Positions 45,067 to 53,731 of a stretch of 64,000 bases of DNA are shown here, one piece after another. The notes below the pieces were generated by a model, which worked only from the letters and a program-made list of their open reading frames with translations, ran no database searches and was not told the origin of the DNA. Both the position numbers and the translations under genes were made by a program. Origin of the DNA: Woeseiaceae bacterium (lineage in GTDB: Bacteria > Pseudomonadota > Gammaproteobacteria > Steroidobacterales > Woeseiaceae). The stretch's first letter is position 1. Every line of letters begins with the position of its first letter. Location: assembly GCA_021773055.1 (NCBI GenBank), contig JAJFKV010000039.1, positions 1 through 64,000 on the forward strand, in the 5' to 3' direction.

Positions 45067-45575
45067 CGATAACGCCGATACGAGATAACTTGGGATAGTT
45101 CCGCGAACAGCAACGGAAGCACAAAGGCCTGGCCCAGAGACACGACGGACACCGCCGCGAAATCTCCCGAACGCAAGAGCACGTCGGCTAAAACCAACCC
45201 TGCGTTCAAGCTGCCGAAAGCCAGCCCGATTAACACGGCTCTTGCTGGAATCCCGTGTGAGACTGCAGTGGCCATAACGCGTTCCGGAGTTGCGGGTGCG
45301 CTGTGACCGACGGAATCCAGATACGCTCGACGTAGCCCCGCAATCTGCGAGATGGTAACTACACCAAAGGGTAGTCCGAACACCAGTATTACCTGCAGAA
45401 TCTCCACCGGCTCGTTACCAAAGACCGAGCCGGATTGATTGATCAACGTCAATATGCTGCCAATAATGATCGCGAGGATGGTCGCACGAACAAAAATGCT
45501 GCGGTCTACCAACGACAACCAGCCCGATTCGCGTGGCTGAAACTTTCCTTCTTCGTATCCTGTTGTTGTGGTCAT
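45045..45575 (-). CDS. NrtS-like membrane protein (two fused repeats)
   Basis: Membrane protein of 176 residues. Residues about 28-73 (FVRATILAIIIGSILTLINQ ... EILQVILVFGLPFGVVTI) match the short NrtS nitrate/nitrite-transporter type. A second similar half follows (ARAVLIGLAFGSLNAGLVLA ... LGQAFVLPLLFAELSQV), so the protein looks like an internal duplication of a two-helix unit. ATG at 45575 is preceded by CAGGAG. Transport role is by family name only. A 26-bp element shared with the NmrA promoter sits 99 bases upstream. Confidence 0.65.
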   Translation of the reverse strand: MTTTTGYEEGKFQPRESGWLSLVDRSIFVRATILAIIIGSILTLINQSGSVFGNEPVEILQVILVFGLPFGVVTISQIAGLRRAYLDSVGHSAPATPERVMATAVSHGIPARAVLIGLAFGSLNAGLVLADVLLRSGDFAAVSVVSLGQAFVLPLLFAELSQVISYRRYRYRAAGA

Positions 45576-45674
45576 GGTCTTAATCTCCTGATATTTAGTT
45601 TGAGACTTCGCTTGCCGTCTGGTATCTGACCTGCCAGCGACTGACTGTGATCGTCCTCCGAAGTCGTCACACAA

Positions 45675-45700
45675 AGAAGTCGGTAACGGTAAGTAACCTT
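45675..45700 (-). promoter_or_regulatory. Direct-repeat operator-like element (copy 1)
   Basis: This 26-bp element differs at one base from 53647-53672. Its minus-strand core is GGTTACTTACCGTTACC: two GTTAC half-sites exactly 10 bases apart, and the only difference between copies is in the spacer. It lies 99 bases before the NrtS-like start; the other copy lies 88 bases before the NmrA start, in the same orientation. One-helical-turn direct repeats fit an AraC-, OmpR- or winged-helix-type regulator. Confidence 0.6.
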
Positions 45701-45854
45701 TTGGTTTGGCATACTTCTATTCCGGAGATATTGTGCAAGAGTGGGGATTCTTCGATGGGACGTTTCTTGAATGGCGGGTGGGCACGCGGATCGATAGGCT
45801 ACGAGTGCCACTGCAACCTGCAACAGTTCGATCAACAGTTCACTCTTGATGAGA

Positions 45855-46328
45855 TCAAACAGCCTTCATTGAATTCAGGCGCGTTTTTAGATAATTGTCC
45901 AAACTCGATTGGTCGTCATCGCAAAGCACAGTCTTGATCCAGGCTTCGCTTTCGAAATTCACGACTCTCAGCTCATGCACGCATGCGATTAGCGACTTGT
46001 CGGGCTCGGGAGAAATAGAGCCAGGGTTGTCCAAAGGGGACGAAAACAGTTTGTGATGAATGATGTCTTCCTGTTCCCACCAGTCCAACAGGAACCAGTT
46101 TCGAATCGATCCACTATGGATGATCAGGAATCCGACGCCATAGCGAAGATCAGTTAGAGCGGGTTGTGGCAAGTGGGGTAAGACCTTGTCGATTCCCGCT
46201 GATACGATTTCGCTGGAGAGGGGTAGTGACGTCGAAGAAATCGCATAGACCTTAAGGCGCCAGCCGTTGAGGTCGACTTGATCAACAAACTCAATAGGCC
46301 GGGCAATATATGGGGTGACGCTATGCAT
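45855..46328 (-). CDS. Protein of unknown function, last gene of RND operon
   Basis: Cytoplasmic-looking protein of 157 residues starting MHSVTPYIARPIEFVDQVDL, with a mixed alpha/beta pattern (GWRLKVYAISS; YGVGFLIIHSGSIRNWFLLDWWEQED). No family recognised. Its ATG at 46328 overlaps the RND pump gene stop by 8 bases, so translation is coupled and the protein belongs to the efflux operon. The 279-base gap after it (45576-45854) has no gene but holds the promoter region of the NrtS-like gene. Confidence 0.68.
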   Translation of the reverse strand: MHSVTPYIARPIEFVDQVDLNGWRLKVYAISSTSLPLSSEIVSAGIDKVLPHLPQPALTDLRYGVGFLIIHSGSIRNWFLLDWWEQEDIIHHKLFSSPLDNPGSISPEPDKSLIACVHELRVVNFESEAWIKTVLCDDDQSSLDNYLKTRLNSMKAV

Positions 46329-49300
46329 TATTACCTGTCCTTTCAACTATCAACACGTAGAGTGACGGGATCACAAATAGCGTTAAACCAGTCGATACAA
46401 TCAAACCAAATATCATTCCGTTCGTCATGGGCGAAAAGAGCGCGCCGCCAAATAATGACAGCGGCAGCAATCCACCGATCGTTGTAAGCGTCGTGAGGAT
46501 GATCGGCCGCATTCGTACCCGACCAGCCATCGCAACGGCGCTTTTGAGATCCTGACCTGTCGCGACATTGGTTTCAATAAAGTCGACCAGAATGATCGCG
46601 TTGTTGATAACGATACCACCCAACGACAGGATTCCGAGCATGGCCATGAATCCCATGGCCCACCCGGTGACAAACAAACCGATAATTACTCCTATCAAGC
46701 CAAGCGGTACAGCGGCCATAATGATCACAGGCTTGAGCAACGAGTTGTACTGAATTGTCAGAATAAGAAACATCAATACGACTGAGATGCCCACGGCGCG
46801 AACGACCTGTATCTGCGCCTTCGCTGTTTCCTCGAGCTCACCGTCGATCTCGATAAAGTACCCATTCGGCAGGTCGGCGAGCATTGCATCAAGTTTGGGG
46901 CGAACTCGTCCTGATACCGTATTCGCAAGCAGGCCAGATTCAATTCGTGCGCCAATCGTGACAGTCGGTAAACCATCGCGTCTGGCGATTACTGATGGTT
47001 CCCAGCTCGGAATTACGGTAGCCACCGAGTTTAGGGGCACCTTGCCGAATTGACCGCTGACAAAGATATCGGCAAGGTCGCTCAGGTTCTTCCGTTTTTC
47101 ACGCGTGGTTCTGAGCATCACCGGTATCAGGTGATCACCCTCTCGATAGGTCGTGAGCGGGGCACCGGATAACAGAGCACTTGCAGTAAATGCGATGTCT
47201 GCATTCGTAACGCCGGCCAGGTTCGCGGCATAGGAATCAATCGCAATCTCAACCTGGTTGGCCGGGGCACCCCAGTTGCTATACGGGCGCACGATACCGG
47301 GCGTTTGTTTGAAGAGGCGGATCATCTCCCGCGCCTTCGCGCCGATGACATCCCGGTCTGGTCCGGTCAGGCGGAATGCGACGGGATCCTTAATCGGAGG
47401 CCCGAGCATGAATTGGTCCACGGTAATGCGGGCATCCACAAAGCCGGCCAATCTGTCCCGGACCGCCTTGGCATAGGGTTGTGTGTGGTCTTCGTCGGTG
47501 GTGTTGACGAGAATAAATGCGAAATACGGGTACGGGTACTCGGGTTCCTGCGTCAGCATAAGCCGTGGACCGCCGGTGCCAATGTAACTCATGGCATTAG
47601 CGAGCCGATGGCCGTTTTCATCACCCGGTATGGGACTCTCTTCCAGAAGGATGGCTTCAACCTGTCGCGCGACGTCCGCGGTGGCGCTAATAGGCGAGCC
47701 CTCCGGCAACCAGACCTTGATGAAAAATTGATCGCGCGAACCTGCCGGAAAAAATTGCGAGCCAACAACCGGCAATAGCAGCAGGCTCACGAGGAAGATT
47801 GCACCTGCCGTGGCACTGACGTTGCCAGGCCGCTCGAGACACCAGCGAATCGCGGCGTCATATCGCTCCAGTAACCGTGCGGTGCGCGAGTCGTCCTGGT
47901 CCTCGCTCTCATCCACTTTCAACAGCCACACACACATGATTGGTGTTACCAGCATGGCGACGAAGAAACTGACGGCCAAGGTCGTCGCGACAACGATGGG
48001 CAAACTTGCCACGTACTCACCGACATCGCCGACGAGCGTCAACATCGGCAGGAATGCAGCCATCGTCGTCAGGGTGGATGTCAAAATCGGAATCGCGAGG
48101 TCCTGGGCACCCTTGATAGCGGCCTCGAACCGGGGAACGCCTTGGCGAATCAAACGCGATGCGTTGTCGGATACGACGATCGCATTGTCCACAACCATGC
48201 CCAGCGCGATAACCAGGGATGCGATCGAAAACTGCTCGAGTTCAATGCCGAAGTAACGTACCACCGCGAACGCAGCAATCATCGACAAAGGCACTGCTGT
48301 TGCCATGATCAGGGCTGGACGCCAGCCCATCGCGAGGAGCGCAACCGCAAGGACAATCAGGATTCCCTGCACCAGGTTGAGCTGGAAATCGACGATGCGT
48401 GTATTCACCTGCCGCGGCAAGTCGTTGACACGTGTTAACGCGACATCCGGTGGAATGACGCTGGTGGTTAAGTCGCCGATGGCCTTATCGACGGCCGAAT
48501 TCATCTGAGCTACATTGCGCCCGCTCTTCATCGATATTCCGATTACGACTGCGTTCTGGTGGGCGATCTCCGGTGTCGTGACTCGGGTTATTGATCGCGC
48601 CGGCTCTTCATATCGTCGTTCGATGGTTACGGGTAGATCGCCAAGCTGCACCGGCAATCGACCATCGACGCGGGCAATCACGAGGCCCCTCATCTGCTCG
48701 AGCGATGTGAATTCTCCGGTCGGGTTGATCGCATACCGAGCGTCCGCTGTATCCAGTTCGCCGCCAGGAAATACGATGTTGCGTGCCTGGAAGAGCTGTG
48801 CCAGTTCTGCCGCTGTGACATCGAGCCTGGCCCAGTCGGCGCTGTCGAACTCCACAAAGATTCGCTCCGGTTGGTCACCCCAGAATTCAACCCGGGCGAC
48901 ACTGTCGATCAGTTCGATCTCCTCTTCGATTCGTTCCGCCAGTTTTTCGAGTTCTCGCGGCGAATAGCTGTAGTCACCAGCCCCGCTAAGCGGGCTCGGA
49001 TGCAGGGCGAAAACGATCTCGTAGACATCGCCAAAGTCGGAATTGACAAAGGGTGCTGCCGAGCCGACAGGCAGACTGCTGCGAATCGACTCCACCTTGG
49101 CCCGCACATCGTCCCATACCTGGTCAGTCTTAGTAACGGCGTCGGCCGCGGAAACCTGAATCAGCGACAGTCCAACCATCGACTTGGACTTCACCGTTTC
49201 GACTTCGGCGATTTCCACGATCACATCCTCGATCGGATCGGTGATGAGTTCCTCAACGCGGGTGGATGGGGCACCCGGCCATGCTGTGACGATCAACGCG

Positions 49301-49431
49301 TCGCGGATTGTAATTTCGGGATCCTCGCGTCGTGGCATTGTTGCGAAGTTGAATGTGCCGACAACCAGAAACACCACGATGAACGCGAGAATGATCGATC
49401 GGTGCGTTAGCGAGAAGTGCGGCAGGTTCAT
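46321..49431 (-). CDS. RND efflux pump, inner-membrane permease
   Basis: AcrB-type resistance-nodulation-division transporter of 1036 residues: twelve membrane segments, two large periplasmic domains, proton-relay Asp in IALGMVVDNAIVVSDNASR (TM4), and the repeat-half motif LGGIVINNAIILVDFIE. Early FNFATMPRREDPEITIRDAL is typical of the branch distinct from AcrB itself. Exports drugs or other compounds with the adaptor and outer-membrane proteins encoded just upstream. Start and adaptor stop share one base. Confidence 0.94.
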   Translation of the reverse strand: MNLPHFSLTHRSIILAFIVVFLVVGTFNFATMPRREDPEITIRDALIVTAWPGAPSTRVEELITDPIEDVIVEIAEVETVKSKSMVGLSLIQVSAADAVTKTDQVWDDVRAKVESIRSSLPVGSAAPFVNSDFGDVYEIVFALHPSPLSGAGDYSYSPRELEKLAERIEEEIELIDSVARVEFWGDQPERIFVEFDSADWARLDVTAAELAQLFQARNIVFPGGELDTADARYAINPTGEFTSLEQMRGLVIARVDGRLPVQLGDLPVTIERRYEEPARSITRVTTPEIAHQNAVVIGISMKSGRNVAQMNSAVDKAIGDLTTSVIPPDVALTRVNDLPRQVNTRIVDFQLNLVQGILIVLAVALLAMGWRPALIMATAVPLSMIAAFAVVRYFGIELEQFSIASLVIALGMVVDNAIVVSDNASRLIRQGVPRFEAAIKGAQDLAIPILTSTLTTMAAFLPMLTLVGDVGEYVASLPIVVATTLAVSFFVAMLVTPIMCVWLLKVDESEDQDDSRTARLLERYDAAIRWCLERPGNVSATAGAIFLVSLLLLPVVGSQFFPAGSRDQFFIKVWLPEGSPISATADVARQVEAILLEESPIPGDENGHRLANAMSYIGTGGPRLMLTQEPEYPYPYFAFILVNTTDEDHTQPYAKAVRDRLAGFVDARITVDQFMLGPPIKDPVAFRLTGPDRDVIGAKAREMIRLFKQTPGIVRPYSNWGAPANQVEIAIDSYAANLAGVTNADIAFTASALLSGAPLTTYREGDHLIPVMLRTTREKRKNLSDLADIFVSGQFGKVPLNSVATVIPSWEPSVIARRDGLPTVTIGARIESGLLANTVSGRVRPKLDAMLADLPNGYFIEIDGELEETAKAQIQVVRAVGISVVLMFLILTIQYNSLLKPVIIMAAVPLGLIGVIIGLFVTGWAMGFMAMLGILSLGGIVINNAIILVDFIETNVATGQDLKSAVAMAGRVRMRPIILTTLTTIGGLLPLSLFGGALFSPMTNGMIFGLIVSTGLTLFVIPSLYVLIVERTGNNA

Positions 49432-50960
49432 TACAATACCTCGGTGACGGTGACCGGCTGTCCATCGGACACGTAGTGCACGCCCCCGACGATCACCTTT
49501 GCGCCCCCGGCGATTCCTTCGCCCTCGATACGGCGAAGCTCTTCGAAGGACTCGTGCACGGATACCGCGCGTGCGGTCGCGATACCGTCTTCGGCGACGT
49601 AGACGATTTCGCCGTCACCAAGCAATGTAATCGCACGGTTGGGCACATAGAATCCGGGCGTCGTTTTGGATAATGAGAACTGCACCGGGATCAGGTCGCG
49701 CGGCCGCAGCAGCCATTGGGGCCGACCACCAGCGACACCGTCGACGTAACTCGGCAAGGGGTTCAGGATGATGAAGTCGCCCTCGGCCAAACTCTCATTT
49801 GGCACGATGCTGCGAAATGTCCAGGTCACTACTGTCGTGTATTGATTGCCGAGCGAGACCCGCACCTTCTCAGGGATATGCTTGCCAACAGCACTTCGCT
49901 GGCCACCCGAGTTAAAGCTCACGCCGGGCAAGCGCAACACATAGTCGCCGTCGTCATCGCGGAGAACACCCTCTACTGGTACAAACATCGGGCCGTCCTC
50001 GCCCTGAAATTCGCGGACGACAGGCAGGTATTCGTTAATATTCGGCAGGCCGGCAAGTTCCGGATGCATCTCGCCGACATGGCGGCGCAGGTTGCGTGCA
50101 ATCATGTCGATGCGAAAGGTCCTGAGCGCCAGATCAGCGACCGCACTTTTTTCAAACACAATCGCATTGACCGGCATACGCTCACCGTTGTGAAGCGGGT
50201 CCTTCGGCCAAATGACGGCGCGATCGCCGGTTTCGATGTCCCGCTCATCGTCCGCGGAAACTTCTACCTGTATACGAACAGGGTCCATCAGTGTGAGCGT
50301 GACGATAGGCATGCCGGCCTGTACAACAGCGCCTTCCGAGATATGGACTTTCGTAATCCGGCCCGAAAACGGTGCAAACAAGACCGCGTCGCCAAGATCC
50401 TCAGTGGCCGTGTCCAGGCGCTGAGCTACTTCCTGGACTGTGGCGCGTTGAGAAGCCAACCGTGCAGACGCCTGATCAAACGCGCTTTGTGCGTCATCAA
50501 CAGCTTGTTGTGCTCCGGCCCCCTCGGCGAGGATCGCCTTCTGTCGTTCCAGCGTTTGTTGCGCAAGCGTAACCTGCGCGGCGACCGCCTGCAGGTTGCG
50601 ACGTGCAGCATCCATTCGTGCCTGCAGAGCACCGACCTGGCTGCCGTAACGGGTCGATTCCATCGCGGCAATCGGATCGCCCTGCCTGATCAATTCACCC
50701 TGCTCATTGAATGCCGGGCCGCGCACTTCCAGTCCTTCATTCAGGACGGTCGTTACTCGGCCGCCAATCTCGAAGCCGATGTTTTCTTCGCGGTAGAGGC
50801 CCACCACGCCGGTTAGCGTGCGTTCACGAGCGAAATCCTGCTGCGACAATTCGATAACCGTGACCGGCCGTGTCGGCATTGCCAATCGATCGATCTCTTG
50901 TTCGCAGCCGGCTGCAATTACGAGCACGGCGAGCGTCCATAGACGACTACTGGTCTTCAT
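49431..50960 (-). CDS. RND efflux periplasmic adaptor (membrane-fusion) lipoprotein
   Basis: Adaptor of 509 residues, longer than usual (about 370-400). Lipobox VIAAGC near residue 19. Features: the barrel-sandwich entry IGFEIGGRVTTVLNEGLEV, a long alpha hairpin (about 105-190, rich in A/Q/R), return strand LFAPFSGRITKVHISEGAVV and later beta-barrel strands. The extra length is in the C-terminal part (about 300-420). Links the pump and outer-membrane channel. Its 5' end overlaps the outer-membrane gene stop by 4 bases. Confidence 0.9.
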   Translation of the reverse strand: MKTSSRLWTLAVLVIAAGCEQEIDRLAMPTRPVTVIELSQQDFARERTLTGVVGLYREENIGFEIGGRVTTVLNEGLEVRGPAFNEQGELIRQGDPIAAMESTRYGSQVGALQARMDAARRNLQAVAAQVTLAQQTLERQKAILAEGAGAQQAVDDAQSAFDQASARLASQRATVQEVAQRLDTATEDLGDAVLFAPFSGRITKVHISEGAVVQAGMPIVTLTLMDPVRIQVEVSADDERDIETGDRAVIWPKDPLHNGERMPVNAIVFEKSAVADLALRTFRIDMIARNLRRHVGEMHPELAGLPNINEYLPVVREFQGEDGPMFVPVEGVLRDDDGDYVLRLPGVSFNSGGQRSAVGKHIPEKVRVSLGNQYTTVVTWTFRSIVPNESLAEGDFIILNPLPSYVDGVAGGRPQWLLRPRDLIPVQFSLSKTTPGFYVPNRAITLLGDGEIVYVAEDGIATARAVSVHESFEELRRIEGEGIAGGAKVIVGGVHYVSDGQPVTVTEVL

Positions 50961-52399
50961 TGTTGTGCTCCTTCTGCTTGTTCTGTTGCCCAGCCGCCGC
51001 CAAGCGCTTTGTAGGTTGCGACAAGATTCAGTGCGACGTCGCCCCTGGTGCCGGCCAATTGATCTTCTTGCCGCACGAGGAAACGCTGCGTGTCCAGCAC
51101 TCGCTGATAGGTCGTCGAACCCTGCCGGTACTGGACCAACGCCAATTCAACGGAGCGCCTGGCGTCACCTACGCTATCCGCCAGGTAGCCAACGCGCGTT
51201 TGGCTCCGCAGGTATGCGGCCAACGCGTCTTCAACTTCGCGTGCTGCTTCAAGCACGGTGTTTTGGTAGTTGAGTGCAGCTTGTTGGAATCGGGCGTCCT
51301 GCGCGCGAACGTTGTTGCGAAGACGGCCGTAATTGAAGATCGGCCAACTGAATCTTGGGCCGACCGTGTAGGCAACGCTGTCGCTCGAAAAAAGATCACC
51401 GCCGTCACCGCTCGATGCGAAACCTATCGAGCCAAACAGCGAGAATCGCGGGTACAAATCTGACTTCGCGATTCCGATGCGGGCACTTTGAGCGGCCGCC
51501 TGAAACTCGGCAATACGTACATCCGGACGTCGACGTAGCAGGTCGACCGGGACACCGATTGCGATCTCGGCAGGCGCGGATGGTATTGACGAGTCCTGTT
51601 GCAGCAGTTCAGCGAGCTGAGTGGGTGGTTGGCCTATTAATGTGCTGATCGCATGCCTCGTTTGTCGCACACCGGTTTCCAGGCTTGGAATCGATGCTTC
51701 GGTATCACGTAAGAGAGCTCGTGCCTGAGTAACGTCGAGCTCAGTGACCGCACCGTTTTCGAATCGAACTTTGGCAATTCGCAGCGTCTCGTTCTGAATC
51801 ACAACGTTTTCCTGCGCTAATTTCAGACGTGCTTCAAAGGTCCGAAGCAAGATGTAGGCGCGGGCAGTCTCGGCCGTAACTGTCACCAACGTATCGTCGT
51901 AACCGGCAAGTGCACGGCCGTAGTCAGTATCTGCCGCCTCGACACCGCGACGCAAGCGGCCCCAGATGTCGAGCTCCCATGTGGCATCAAGTCCAAATCT
52001 GTAAGACGAAAACGACTGATCTGCGACCGCTACTTTCGGGGCGTTCTCACTGAGTTCAACGCGGACAGCTTGCCCAGAGACCTGTTGCTGCTGTGGAAAT
52101 CGCAGGCCGCGAGAAATCCCGAGAGCGGCTCGAGCCTCGAGAATCCGGGCGGCTGCGATCTGCACGGGAAGATTCTCCTTGCTCGCAATCTGCACCAGTC
52201 GCTCCAGGGTAGGATCGTCGAAAACAGTCCACCAGGGGCCGTATTCAGCAGGATCCGTGAGCAAGCCGGAATCAATCGACTCGGACCAGGTATCGGCGGT
52301 ATCAGCGTCGGGGCGAACATAGTTAGGTCCGACCGCACATCCGGCAGTTAGTACGAGTAGTACACATAGTCGAAGCGTATTTACGATTGATGTCTTCAT
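50957..52399 (-). CDS. RND outer-membrane efflux lipoprotein (NodT/OprM type)
   Basis: TolC-like outer-membrane channel of 480 residues. Lipobox LTAGC near residue 20, then AVGPNYVRPDAD typical of NodT-type factors, two OEP repeats (first with ALAGYDDTLVTVTAETARAY; second with FNYGRLRNNVRAQDARFQQA). ATG at 52399 begins the signal peptide; an open frame to 52513 would overlap the NmrA gene and add nothing. It follows the NmrA gene by 34 bases and is followed by overlapping adaptor and pump genes. Confidence 0.92.
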   Translation of the reverse strand: MKTSIVNTLRLCVLLVLTAGCAVGPNYVRPDADTADTWSESIDSGLLTDPAEYGPWWTVFDDPTLERLVQIASKENLPVQIAAARILEARAALGISRGLRFPQQQQVSGQAVRVELSENAPKVAVADQSFSSYRFGLDATWELDIWGRLRRGVEAADTDYGRALAGYDDTLVTVTAETARAYILLRTFEARLKLAQENVVIQNETLRIAKVRFENGAVTELDVTQARALLRDTEASIPSLETGVRQTRHAISTLIGQPPTQLAELLQQDSSIPSAPAEIAIGVPVDLLRRRPDVRIAEFQAAAQSARIGIAKSDLYPRFSLFGSIGFASSGDGGDLFSSDSVAYTVGPRFSWPIFNYGRLRNNVRAQDARFQQAALNYQNTVLEAAREVEDALAAYLRSQTRVGYLADSVGDARRSVELALVQYRQGSTTYQRVLDTQRFLVRQEDQLAGTRGDVALNLVATYKALGGGWATEQAEGAQQ

Positions 52400-52433
52400 T
52401 AGCTCTACTCTCAGCCTGGTACCTGGGGGCCGA

Positions 52434-53558
52434 TTACCCGGCCAGCAATGCAGGGCTATGGGCATTGGCTGGCCGGTCCGGAACGAATCCCGCAGCCGAA
52501 TCATGCGAGTCAACCCATTCCTGGCTGTCGCGGTTCAATGTCGGTGACTTGAGCAACACATGTTCGGCGCGCCGTTCGATCACCTCGGGATTCGCTCCGA
52601 ACGTGAACGGGACTTTCATGAAGTTCCAGACTGCTTTCAGCTTGTTGCCGATGGTGCGTACGGCTTCCGGGCGCTCGGCAACGATGCGCCGAGTGATCGT
52701 CTCGAAATTTTCCGCTTGTTCGCCGGTAAGATTTCGGACAACATTATTGGGCGCATCGATCGCGAATGTGCCGCGACGGTACTCTTCGCCGTAAATAACC
52801 AATTGCGCCACCATCGACGCGGGGAATCTCTGCGAAATGAGCGCCTTCATCACCATCCAATCGGGTGCATCCAGATATTTGACAGTGCGCCCGAGGACCT
52901 TACCCATGATCGCAGCCATTTCGTTCGGCGATAGCAGCACGGGTCCGGTCGGACGATAAGTGTTACCGGCGTGAGCGACAGGATCGATCAGTGCCGCTAC
53001 TGCGGCGGCGGCGATGTCGTTATTGGATGGTGGCGCGTTTTTCTTTTCATCGCCATCCCCAAGCGGAATCGGCCAAATGCCAAGCTGCGAAACTGTTTCC
53101 AAAACGCCCATGAAATAGTTTTCGGCAAACCAGCCAACATTGATAACCGTTAGCGTCGTATTTGGCAGCTGTTTCAAGAGTTGCTCGTTCATCCAGAGTT
53201 CGCGCGACACAATCGACGGGTGGTTCGCCGCTGCGGTCCACTGCGTCAGCATGACGACGTGCTCGAGCTTGGCCTCCTTAGCCGCGATAGTGAAAACCGC
53301 GCCAGCATGCAACGTATTGGTTTGCGTCGGCGAGCATTGATAAGCGCGCTGTACACCGGTCATGGCCTTGCGCATGTCAGCGATCGAGTACACATCGCCA
53401 ACGAAGATCTCGGCGCCGGCATCTTCAAGCCGCTTTGCACGATGGTCATAACTGCGCACGAAAGCACGAACCGGGAATCCGTAATCCAGCAGTTGCAGTG
53501 TCGCGGGTAGACCGGTTTTCCCGGCCGCGCTCGTTACGAGTATTTTGGGTGTGGACAT
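52434..53558 (-). CDS. NmrA-like NAD(P)-binding protein
   Basis: Atypical SDR-fold protein of 374 residues. ILVTSAAGKTGLPATLQLL is the cofactor-binding loop; HVVMLTQWTAAANHPS and the GWFAENYF segment resemble NmrA/HSCARG redox-sensing or quinone-oxidoreductase-like proteins. The C-terminal about 90 residues extend beyond the usual fold. It starts what looks like a five-gene operon with the efflux genes, and it is divergent from the TolB/TPR regulator-like gene. The 26-bp direct-repeat element is 88 bases upstream. Confidence 0.84.
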   Translation of the reverse strand: MSTPKILVTSAAGKTGLPATLQLLDYGFPVRAFVRSYDHRAKRLEDAGAEIFVGDVYSIADMRKAMTGVQRAYQCSPTQTNTLHAGAVFTIAAKEAKLEHVVMLTQWTAAANHPSIVSRELWMNEQLLKQLPNTTLTVINVGWFAENYFMGVLETVSQLGIWPIPLGDGDEKKNAPPSNNDIAAAAVAALIDPVAHAGNTYRPTGPVLLSPNEMAAIMGKVLGRTVKYLDAPDWMVMKALISQRFPASMVAQLVIYGEEYRRGTFAIDAPNNVVRNLTGEQAENFETITRRIVAERPEAVRTIGNKLKAVWNFMKVPFTFGANPEVIERRAEHVLLKSPTLNRDSQEWVDSHDSAAGFVPDRPANAHSPALLAG

Positions 53559-53646
53559 GATCGATCTCCTTGAGTAGTGAGGTTCGGATAGACCGCGCTG
53601 TGCGGCTTTCCTTTGTCTGCCATAATTAAGTGAGAGCGGCCCTCAC

Positions 53647-53672
53647 AGAAGTCGGTAACGGTTAGTAACCTT
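53647..53672 (-). promoter_or_regulatory. Direct-repeat operator-like element (copy 2)
   Basis: Same 26-bp element as 45675-45700 with one change in the spacer; minus-strand core GGTTACTAACCGTTACC with GTTAC half-sites 10 bases apart. It sits in the 173-base divergent region between the NmrA gene (minus) and the TolB/TPR gene (plus, start 53732), so it could control both. The shared position and orientation before two minus-strand genes suggests one regulon. Confidence 0.6.
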
Positions 53673-53731
53673 GGTCGATAATCGGTGATGTCTTAATAAA
53701 ATCAAATAGTTGCGAGCGCTGAGTCATCCAA

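Noticed and set aside
49716-50816. 366-codon plus-strand frame opposite the RND adaptor gene
   Set aside because: Antisense shadow; the minus-strand gene has clear adaptor motifs and tight operon overlaps.
52400-52513. Upstream extension of the outer-membrane efflux gene into the NmrA gene
   Set aside because: The signal peptide and lipobox begin at 52399; the extension overlaps the NmrA gene and adds no family sequence.
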